Below, in pieces: positions 55,916 through 61,965 of a DNA stretch of 64,000 nt (positions within the stretch are counted from its first letter, which is position 1; each line of letters begins with the position of its first letter). A program made the translations under genes and the position numbers. The notes under the pieces were generated by a model, which saw only the letters and a program-made list of their open reading frames with translations, was not told the origin of the DNA and did not search any database. The stretch spans positions 682,001-746,000 of the forward strand of contig LBCK01000001.1 of NCBI GenBank assembly GCA_000980705.1, given 5' to 3'. This DNA comes from Ruminococcus sp. UNK.MGS-30. GTDB lineage: Bacteria > Bacillota > Clostridia > Oscillospirales > Ruminococcaceae.

Positions 55916-56005
55916 GAGAGGATAACGTATACGTTGCCGTATGGTTTTCCATTTCCGATATAGGGTTCCTCTGTTAAATTTATCCCTCCGACACAGAAAA
56001 AATCC

Positions 56006-57343
56006 TCACTGCACAAAGGAAAACCGCACCATCAGTTCCTGCCAGGGCTGTGCCAGGCTGTCGTCTGTCTCTGCCGGTTTCATATAATACGATGCCTTGC
56101 CACGGGTGTGGAGCAGACGATACCCTTCGGTCTCCCGTTCTTCCTGGGATTCGGTATCCTGTGCCACGCTGTAGCGCAGCAGCTCTGTCATATGGTCGTT
56201 GATCTCGCCGTCATAGCGGCAGAACACGATGTCCCCGGTGAGGGTGTCGTTCACTGCCGTCACCGTGTCGTACCAGGACAGGGGCAGCAGGAACACACAG
56301 CCGTCATTCAGACTGAAATAGCCCCGTTCCTTTTCGGTCAGCTGTTCCCCGGAGACGCTGAGCCACCGGGTGAGCCGCACCTGCTCTGAGGCATCGGCTG
56401 CATAGCCGGGAAACGGTTCCTGCACCGGAATCTCCACCACGCCGTCCCCGTCCAGATCCATGGACAGATAGCCCACCGAACGGTTGGTCTTTGCCACGGT
56501 GTCGCCGTCCGCCAGCACATACGCCAGCGTATCGCTCTGGACGTGAAGGATCTCCGTCTGCAAGGACGAAGGTCCGGTGGCGCCGTCGATATAGATACCG
56601 GTGGTGCCGTCAGACAGCGTGCCGTACAGCACCTGGCTGAAATCCGTGAAGCCGGTGCGCAGATCCAGCTTGCCGTTGTCCTTGATGCTGCCGTCCTGCA
56701 GGCGGTACATTGCCGCAGAGGAGGACGCATTTTCGGTAAGCTTTCCCAGCACCAGCAGTTCCTGCGCCTGGTCGCCGTCCAAATCTGCCACGTCGAACAT
56801 GGTATAGGCGGCGGTGAACAGCTGTTCCACCTGGCTGTCGCCGTAGCGGTAGACCGTCAGCGATTTATCCGACTGGTCTACGCCGCTGTAGCCCACGAAG
56901 ATCTGGTTCTGGGTCTCGTCGCCCATGGCGGAGACCACGATGCGTTCCACTTCCGTGCCGTCCGCCGGACGGTCGCAGACTGACATCCACTTTCCTTTCA
57001 CCTGGTCCAGGACGCTGAGCCGCAGTCCGTTTTCCACGGCGGCAAGGTTCGTCTTTTTATAAAACACCAGCGCCTCGTCCTCGCCGTCGCCGTCCAGGTC
57101 AACTACCGTGAACGCCGACAGATTGACACCGGCTCTGGGATACTGCAGCGTAATGCCGCTGCCCACTGCATCCTGGAGCGCCAGGTAGATCTGCTGCTGT
57201 TCTTCGCTCAGACTGGGCGGTTTCAGCAGGGAATCCACCGTTGCGCCCGGCGTACATCCGGAGAACAGCAGGCAGCAGAGTAGGCAAAATGCGGCTGGCA
57301 GCCACCGCCGCCGCCGCATCCTCGATTGTGTTATCGGTCGCAT
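56006..57343 (-). CDS. Lipoprotein with FG-GAP/VCBS-like repeats
   Basis: 445 residues. A signal peptide with lipobox (LLFSGC, Cys30) marks a surface lipoprotein. Several Asp-rich blade motifs suggest a beta-propeller: TVVDLDGDGEDEALVF, DVADLDGDQAQELLVL and SMDLDGDGVVEIPVQ. These resemble calcium-binding FG-GAP or VCBS repeats. The function is unknown; ligand binding at the surface is inferred. The start ATG 57343 lies inside the citrate synthase 3' end, with AAGGAG placed upstream, so translation is coupled. Confidence 0.8.
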   Translation of the reverse strand: MRPITQSRMRRRRWLPAAFCLLCCLLFSGCTPGATVDSLLKPPSLSEEQQQIYLALQDAVGSGITLQYPRAGVNLSAFTVVDLDGDGEDEALVFYKKTNLAAVENGLRLSVLDQVKGKWMSVCDRPADGTEVERIVVSAMGDETQNQIFVGYSGVDQSDKSLTVYRYGDSQVEQLFTAAYTMFDVADLDGDQAQELLVLGKLTENASSSAAMYRLQDGSIKDNGKLDLRTGFTDFSQVLYGTLSDGTTGIYIDGATGPSSLQTEILHVQSDTLAYVLADGDTVAKTNRSVGYLSMDLDGDGVVEIPVQEPFPGYAADASEQVRLTRWLSVSGEQLTEKERGYFSLNDGCVFLLPLSWYDTVTAVNDTLTGDIVFCRYDGEINDHMTELLRYSVAQDTESQEERETEGYRLLHTRGKASYYMKPAETDDSLAQPWQELMVRFSFVQ

Positions 57344-58704
57344 AGAGGAACATACTCCTTCGATTTTGCGATCGCCTTGTATGCCGGGCGGATGATCCGC
57401 TTTCCGGTGAGTATCTCTTCCATCCGGTGTGCCGCCCAGCCGACCATTCTGGCGGTGGCGAACAGGGGTGTGAACAGCTCGTCCGGGATGCCCAGCATCC
57501 GGTATACCAGACCGGAGTACATATCCACGTTGGCGCATACCACCTTGTCGCTGCCCCGGACGGACTTCATCAGTTCCGGCGTCAGCTTTTCGATGGTATC
57601 CAGGAGCTTGAACTCCCGTTCGATTTCCTTGCCGGCAGCCAGCGCCATTGCCTTGCGCTTCAGGATGACCGCACGGGGATCGGACAGGGTATAGACGGCG
57701 TGTCCCATACCGTAGATCAGACCGGAGCCGTCGTTTGCCTCCTTCCGCAGGATCTTGGTGAGATAGTCGGCTACCTCACCCTCGTTTTCCCAGTGTGCCA
57801 CGTGCGCCTTGATGTCGTCCAGCATCTGGATGACCTTGATGTTTGCGCCGCCGTGACGGGGTCCCTTGAGGGAGTTGATGGCGGAAGTATATGCCGCAAA
57901 GGGATCTGTGCCGGAAGAGGTCGCCACACGGCAGGCAAAGGTGGAGTTGTTTCCGCCGCCGTGGTCTGCGTGGAGCGCCAGCAGGGTATCCAGCAGCTGT
58001 GCCTCTGCCTTGGTGTAGGAACGGTCGTTCCGAATCAGAGACAGGATGGATTCTGCGGTGTTTTCCTCCGGGCGGAGCGGGTGCATGATAAGGCTGGCAT
58101 TGTCGTACTTATGCCGCTTTGCCTGGTATGCGCCGTCCATGAGAATGGGCATCTTTGCGATCAGATCCAGGGCGATGGACATCTCGTCCTCAATGGTGGT
58201 ATTCTCTGTCACATCGGAATAGGAATAGAGGGACAGGATGCTTCTCGCCAGCTTATTCATAATATTATTGGACGGAGACTGCATGATGGAGTCCACCAGG
58301 AATCCCGGCGGCAGCTCACGGCGAACGCCGAGAGAACGTGTCATGCGCTCCAGATCTGCCCCGTTCGGGAGTCTGCCGAACAGCAGCAGGTAAGCAACTT
58401 CTTCAAAGACATAGCGGTCTTCCCGCTCTGCGTTTTCGATCAGATCATTGATATCATAGCCACGGTAGATCAGCTGACCGGGGATGGGCTGGCGCTCACC
58501 CTCGCTCATTACATAGCCGTGTACCATACAGATCCGGGTAATCCCAGCAATGACGCCCGAACCATCTGCATTTCTCAGACCTCGTTTCACATCGAAGCGT
58601 TCATAGTATTTGGGAGCAATATCGGAATACTGTACCAAGTCCTCGCATAGGTTATGAATGTCAGAATCCTCGATGCTGTGGTTGTAAATCAGTTGCGGTG
58701 TCAT
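57331..58704 (-). CDS. gltA: Citrate synthase
   Basis: 457 residues; condenses acetyl-CoA and oxaloacetate. Active-site segments: ADHGGGNNSTFACRVATSSG, SLKGPRHGGANIKV (His) and YGMGHAVYTLSDPRA (His). It belongs to the longer citrate synthase group with an N-terminal extension typical of Clostridia. The oxidative branch feeds glutamate synthesis in anaerobes. AAAGGAGG precedes ATG 58704; it has its own promoter. Confidence 0.95.
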   Translation of the reverse strand: MTPQLIYNHSIEDSDIHNLCEDLVQYSDIAPKYYERFDVKRGLRNADGSGVIAGITRICMVHGYVMSEGERQPIPGQLIYRGYDINDLIENAEREDRYVFEEVAYLLLFGRLPNGADLERMTRSLGVRRELPPGFLVDSIMQSPSNNIMNKLARSILSLYSYSDVTENTTIEDEMSIALDLIAKMPILMDGAYQAKRHKYDNASLIMHPLRPEENTAESILSLIRNDRSYTKAEAQLLDTLLALHADHGGGNNSTFACRVATSSGTDPFAAYTSAINSLKGPRHGGANIKVIQMLDDIKAHVAHWENEGEVADYLTKILRKEANDGSGLIYGMGHAVYTLSDPRAVILKRKAMALAAGKEIEREFKLLDTIEKLTPELMKSVRGSDKVVCANVDMYSGLVYRMLGIPDELFTPLFATARMVGWAAHRMEEILTGKRIIRPAYKAIAKSKEYVPLCDR

Positions 58705-58736
58705 TGGAATTGCCTCCTTTTTAATCGTTACCTTAT

Positions 58737-58765
58737 ATTATACACGAAAAGCCGCCGCCTGTCAA
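58737..58765 (-). promoter_or_regulatory. Sigma-A promoter of the citrate synthase operon
   Basis: Perfect boxes on the minus strand: TTGACA (58760-58765), 17-base spacer, TATAAT (58737-58742); the leader is short (about 25 bases). Confidence 0.9.
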
Positions 58766-58855
58766 TCTTTTTCAAACGTTTTTCACGCAAATCCATTTTC
58801 CGGAAAATGTCTTTGGAAAAGGGGAATGCCGGGTGTGAAAATGGCAGTACTTTGT

Positions 58856-59331
58856 AGAGGTGATTCCTTACTCAATGGGTTTGTAGGGGCGATGTCCAGC
58901 CCGTCGCCCAGCGGAAATGGCGACGGCAGACTTGCCCAAGGATAGCAAGCCACATCGCCCCGTTCCCTTTGTTGAAAACAAAAATCTGTAGGGGCGAACA
59001 ATGTTCGCCCGAGAGACTCCTCCGTCAAGCCTTACGGCTTGCCACCTCCTCTAAAAGAGGAGGCTTTGCCATTGTCTCCTCTTATAGAGGTGATTCCCCA
59101 CGGGGTGGGGAAATGTCACCGTAGGTGACAAAAGGGACCGCTCAGTACGAGATGCCCGACAGGGCAGAGGAGTTATCTTGTCCCCCCCTTGAAAAGGCGC
59201 CCGAAGGGTGTGCCTTGTGCTGGGATGTCCCGAAGGGACAGGGGGATACAATTGTAGGGGCGAACAATGTTCGCCCGAAACTCCTCAGTCAAGCCTTACG
59301 GCTTGCCAGCTCCTCTAAAAGAGGAGCCAAG
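58856..59331. repeat. Mosaic palindromic repeat island 10
   Basis: Modules: a CGTCGCC/GGCGACG module shared with 26236-26287, GGGCGAACAATGTTCGCCC at 58992-59010 and 59258-59276, CAAGCCTTACGGCTTG, CTCCTCT/AGAGGAG, CCCCACGGGGTGGGG, TGTCACCGTAGGTGACA, GATGCCCGACAGGGCA and TGTCCCGAAGGGACA. It fills the gap between citrate synthase and spoIID; no gene. Confidence 0.87.
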
Positions 59332-59456
59332 AAAAAATCTGAAAAGCTGGCACGCAGCACCGGTCAAAGTCGCCTGTTTCCGGCAAAATCACGCTTAAAA
59401 ACCCACCTGTATTTTTTGCAAAACAAGTCCTGCAAACAGAAAGGAAATCGAGAAAC

Positions 59457-60506
59457 ATGAAAAAATATCTGATGATCCTGGGCGGTTTTACGGGGATCTT
59501 GTTCCTGTTCACCGTGATCCCTGCCCGGTTTTCGGCGCAGCCGGATCACGCCGCAGAATATTCCGCCGCCACCCCCGTCACGACCCTTTCCGCCGAAGAG
59601 AGCGCCGCCGCACCGGAAAGCGAACCGGACAAGGCGGCGCTGTGCGGGACGTACCGGATGCTGGACATCACCAGCGGCAGGGTGGAAGAGATCTCCGTCC
59701 GGGACTATGTGATCGGCGCAGTTTGTGCAGAGATGCCGGCGACCTTTGAGCCGGATGCGCTGAAGGCACAGGCAGTGGCGGCGCACACCTACGCCGAGCG
59801 ACAGCATCTCCTGGAAAGCGCCAGCCCCACCGCAGCGCTTTGCGGCGCAGATTTTTCCAACGACAGCAGCCAGTACCAAGCATATTTCACGGAAAACCAG
59901 GCACGGCAGTACTACGGGGACAACTTTGAGACCGCCTATGCCAAGGTCACCCAGGCGGTGGACGATGTACTGCCCTATGTGCTGGAATACGACGGCGCAC
60001 CCATTATTGCGGCGTTCTGCTCCATGTCCGCCGGCGTCACAGAAAGTGCAGAAAACATCTGGGGCAGCAAGGTGGAATATCTGGTTCCGGTGGAGAGCCA
60101 GGCGGACACCTCTGCCCCGCGCTATCTGGAAACGGCGCAGTTCACCGGAGACGAGTTCCAGGCGGCGGTGCAGTCCATGCTGCCCGGTGCAGTCTGGGAA
60201 GAGGACATGGCGAAATGGGTGCAGATCGGAGCAAGTTCCCCGTCCGGGACTGTGCTGGAAGTGACGGTGGGCGGCGTTTCCTGCACCGGGCAGCAGCTGC
60301 GTGAGGCGCTGGGGCTGCGGTCGGCGGTATTTTCCGTGGAGGTGCTGGACGGCAGGCTGGTTTTCACCACCAAAGGCTACGGTCACGGCGTAGGCATGAG
60401 TCAGTTCGGCGCAAACGCCATGGCAAAGGACGGCGCAGGCTGGCAGGAGATCCTGGCGCATTATTATCCGGCGGCGGAACTGACAGAGGGACAGGTCGAA
60501 TCGTGA
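59457..60506 (+). CDS. spoIID: SpoIID/LytB-domain protein
   Basis: 349 residues: N-terminal membrane anchor (about 5-22), a low-complexity Ala/Glu stretch, and a SpoIID domain (about 65-345). The catalytic Glu92 lies in GAVCAEMPATFEPDALKAQA, and the C-terminal signature is GYGHGVGMSQFGANAMAKDG. SpoIID is a lytic transglycosylase that cuts denuded glycan strands during engulfment of the forespore, so the strain may carry sporulation genes. AAAGGAAA precedes ATG 59457. No sigma-A promoter is visible; a sporulation-sigma promoter is possible. Confidence 0.9.
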   Translation: MKKYLMILGGFTGILFLFTVIPARFSAQPDHAAEYSAATPVTTLSAEESAAAPESEPDKAALCGTYRMLDITSGRVEEISVRDYVIGAVCAEMPATFEPDALKAQAVAAHTYAERQHLLESASPTAALCGADFSNDSSQYQAYFTENQARQYYGDNFETAYAKVTQAVDDVLPYVLEYDGAPIIAAFCSMSAGVTESAENIWGSKVEYLVPVESQADTSAPRYLETAQFTGDEFQAAVQSMLPGAVWEEDMAKWVQIGASSPSGTVLEVTVGGVSCTGQQLREALGLRSAVFSVEVLDGRLVFTTKGYGHGVGMSQFGANAMAKDGAGWQEILAHYYPAAELTEGQVES

Positions 60507-60527
60507 TTCTGTCTCTGTTGCACAAGT

Positions 60528-60585
60528 ACTTTCCACAATTCTTTCAACATTTTAACAGATGAAAACAAACAGTTTTGTGGAAAGT
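60528..60585. repeat. Inverted repeat with TTTCCACA boxes after spoIID
   Basis: ACTTTCCACAA (60528-60538) and TTGTGGAAAGT (60575-60585) are perfect 11-bp inverted repeats separated by 36 AT-rich bases. They carry the same TTTCCACA core as the cluster at 6813-6957. It may be a weak terminator or a protein-binding site. Confidence 0.5.
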
Positions 60586-60652
60586 TCCGCAGTGTTCGGG
60601 AAAAGGCGTGCATATTATACAATTTTTGCATAAAAATTATCCGGTCTGCCCC

Positions 60653-60681
60653 TTGACAAACCGGATGGATTCGGGTATAAT
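60653..60681 (+). promoter_or_regulatory. Promoter of the antisense RNA, TA locus 2
   Basis: TTGACA (60653-60658), 17-base spacer, TATAAT (60676-60681). The surrounding 50 bases recur almost unchanged at 60987 and 61345. Confidence 0.88.
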
Positions 60682-60688
60682 AAAGACA

Positions 60689-60775
60689 AAGAGAGCGTAC
60701 CGAAAACGGTCTGCTCCCACATGAGAATATGGAAATAGCCGTCTTAGTTTGGTCGCTCGAGACGGCTATTTCCGT
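60689..60775 (+). ncRNA. Candidate antitoxin RNA, TA locus 2
   Basis: About 87 bases. Its 5' end GAGCGTACCGAAAACGGTC can fold on itself. CTCCCA (60714-60719) matches the toxin leader's anti-Shine-Dalgarno arm. It ends in the shared 14-bp terminator stem 60731-60744 / 60760-60773. Confidence 0.7.
60731..60773. terminator. Shared bidirectional terminator, TA locus 2
   Basis: GGAAATAGCCGTCT and AGACGGCTATTTCC form a perfect 14-bp stem at the meeting point of the two convergent transcripts. The toxin stop codon (60766-60768) is inside the stem. Confidence 0.8.
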
Positions 60776-60858
60776 TTATTGAAGCTCAGATACGCAAGAT
60801 ATGCTCGGAACACTTCACAAACAATGTTAATGCACTTGACAAGAATGTCCAGATTCAT
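60766..60858 (-). CDS. Small hydrophobic peptide, putative type I toxin, TA locus 2
   Basis: 30 residues beginning MNLDILVKCINIVCEVFRAY and ending SFNKRK: one amphipathic to hydrophobic helix and a basic tail. GGGAG lies nine bases before ATG 60858; another in-frame ATG two codons upstream is too close to it. The leader forms ACTCCC-TTCC-GGGAGT (60867-60882) across the ribosome binding site, which should block translation until opened. Confidence 0.7.
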   Translation of the reverse strand: MNLDILVKCINIVCEVFRAYLAYLSFNKRK

Positions 60859-60924
60859 TCGCATTCACTCCCTTCCGGGAGTTGGATTGACCGCCGTAGA
60901 CCTTTCGGTACGCTCATGCTGTTA

Positions 60925-60953
60925 ATTATAGCAAAACCGGACCGTTTTGTCAA
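60925..60953 (-). promoter_or_regulatory. Promoter of the toxin mRNA, TA locus 2
   Basis: On the minus strand, TTGACA (60948-60953), 17-base spacer, TATAAT (60925-60930). Confidence 0.88.
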
Positions 60954-60986
60954 GATTTCGACAGAACAAATTATCCGGTCTGCCCC

Positions 60987-61015
60987 TTGACAAACCGGAC
61001 GGATTCGGGTATAAT
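60987..61015 (+). promoter_or_regulatory. Promoter of the antisense RNA, TA locus 3
   Basis: TTGACA (60987-60992), 17-base spacer, TATAAT (61010-61015). It is back to back with the locus 2 toxin promoter, 33 bases away. Confidence 0.88.
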
Positions 61016-61022
61016 AAAGACA

Positions 61023-61112
61023 AAGAGAGCGTACCGAAAACGGTCTGCTCCCAAATTTAGCACTTAAATAGCTGCCAAAAGTCGGGGAAGGACTGGGCGG
61101 CTATTTTCCTTT
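61023..61112 (+). ncRNA. Candidate antitoxin RNA, TA locus 3
   Basis: About 90 bases. Its 5' end is identical to that of locus 2 over GAGCGTACCGAAAACGGTC. CTCCCA is at 61048-61053. The terminator stem 61066-61076 / 61096-61106 (one wobble pair) is followed by TTTTCCTTTTC. Confidence 0.7.
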
Positions 61113-61187
61113 TCTATCGTCATGCTGCATGATCTGAATGATCTTGCAGATAAAATTCAAAAGTTCCAAAACTTCCAATAAGCTCAT
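61101..61187 (-). CDS. Small hydrophobic peptide, putative type I toxin, TA locus 3
   Basis: 28 residues: MSLLEVLELLNFICKIIQIM followed by the charged tail QHDDRKGK. This closely fits Fst/holin-like type I toxins: a short hydrophobic helix and a polar C-terminus. GGGGG lies seven bases before ATG 61187. The leader has CUCCC able to pair with it and an internal CCTG/CAGG stem. The stop codon 61101-61103 is in the shared terminator. Confidence 0.75.
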   Translation of the reverse strand: MSLLEVLELLNFICKIIQIMQHDDRKGK

Positions 61188-61282
61188 GACATCACCCCCT
61201 TCCTGTAAAAAAGCAGGCGTGGGAGCAGGATTAGACCGCCGTTACATACAACTGTATGTTTTTCGGTACACTCATGCTGTTT

Positions 61283-61311
61283 ATTATAGCAAAACCAGAC
61301 CGTTTTGTCAA
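61283..61311 (-). promoter_or_regulatory. Promoter of the toxin mRNA, TA locus 3
   Basis: On the minus strand, TTGACA (61306-61311), 17-base spacer, TATAAT (61283-61288). Confidence 0.88.
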
Positions 61312-61344
61312 GATTTCGGCAAAACAAATTATCCGGTCTGCCCC

Positions 61345-61373
61345 TTGACAAACCGGATGGATTCGGGTATAAT
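61345..61373 (+). promoter_or_regulatory. Promoter of the antisense RNA, TA locus 4
   Basis: TTGACA (61345-61350), 17-base spacer, TATAAT (61368-61373). Confidence 0.88.
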
Positions 61374-61380
61374 AAGGATA

Positions 61381-61472
61381 AAGAGAGCGTACCGAATGGC
61401 GGTCACTCCCGATAATTTGACTATTTTTGAAATAGCCGCCTTATGTGGAAGTTAGGCGGCTATTTCTCTTTT
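61381..61472 (+). ncRNA. Candidate antitoxin RNA, TA locus 4
   Basis: About 90 bases with 5' GAGCGTACCGAATGGCGGTC and CTCCC at 61406-61410. The terminator stem GAAATAGCCGCC (61429-61440) / GGCGGCTATTTC (61455-61466) is followed by TCTTTTG. Confidence 0.7.
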
Positions 61473-61564
61473 GTATTGCGAGTACGATTCTTACTGCTGT
61501 TTTGCAGAATCAGAATCACATTACAAATGACGTTGCATAAAGTCAAAAACTCCATCCATGTCAT
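61460..61564 (-). CDS. Small hydrophobic peptide, putative type I toxin, TA locus 4
   Basis: 34 residues: MTWMEFLTLCNVICNVILIL (hydrophobic) then QNSSKNRTRNTKEK (polar, basic). GGGAGG lies nine bases before ATG 61564. In the leader, ACTCCC (complement of 61604-61609) can pair with the ribosome binding site (61573-61580) around an inner CTGTGT/ACACAG stem. The stop codon lies in the shared terminator. Confidence 0.75.
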   Translation of the reverse strand: MTWMEFLTLCNVICNVILILQNSSKNRTRNTKEK

Positions 61565-61652
61565 AACGCAACACCTCCCTTGTTACTGTGTTTTCACACA
61601 GCCGGGAGTTGGATTGACCGCCGATAGACCTTTCGGTACGCTCGTGATACCT

Positions 61653-61681
61653 ATTATAGCAAAATCAGACCGCTTTGTCAA
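61653..61681 (-). promoter_or_regulatory. Promoter of the toxin mRNA, TA locus 4
   Basis: On the minus strand, TTGACA (61676-61681), 17-base spacer, TATAAT (61653-61658). Confidence 0.88.
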
Positions 61682-61719
61682 GAATTTGACAGCTTGAGCG
61701 AGTGTTCTGATTAAGCGAT

Positions 61720-61836
61720 TCCGGGTATCACAAAACCAAAGAGAGTGCGCCGAATGGCGGTCACTCCCGTTAAGTTTAGACTGTTATAAGAAACAGCCGC
61801 CTTATGTAGGAGTTAGGCAGCTGTTTCTCTTTTCTG
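61720..61836 (+). pseudogene. Decayed fifth copy of the TA array, antisense half only
   Basis: It keeps CCGGGTATCAC (a spoiled -10), GAGAGTGCGCCGAATGGCGG, CACTCCC (61763-61768) and a terminator stem GAAACAGC...GCTGTTTC (61790-61827) with one mismatch. The -35 is lost, and no toxin peptide or opposing promoter follows before the GH5 terminator. Confidence 0.65.
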
Positions 61837-61855
61837 CTGTAGAATATCTGCAAAC

Positions 61856-61898
61856 AAAAAGCGGACGTTTTCCCGTGTGGGGAGACGTCCGCTTTTCG
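61856..61898 (-). terminator. Terminator of the GH5 gene
   Basis: AAAGCGGACGT and ACGTCCGCTTT pair, with T-rich sequence following on the minus strand, about 70 bases after the GH5 stop. Confidence 0.85.
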
Positions 61899-61965
61899 CA
61901 GAATGTGTGACATTTCATGAGGATCGTCACAAAATGTCTTTATAAAAGTTGTTTCGAAAATGTCA

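Noticed and set aside
26220-59331. A CRISPR array, because short repeats recur many times
   Set aside because: The modules are palindromes of different types in shuffled order with no constant spacer length, and no cas genes are present.
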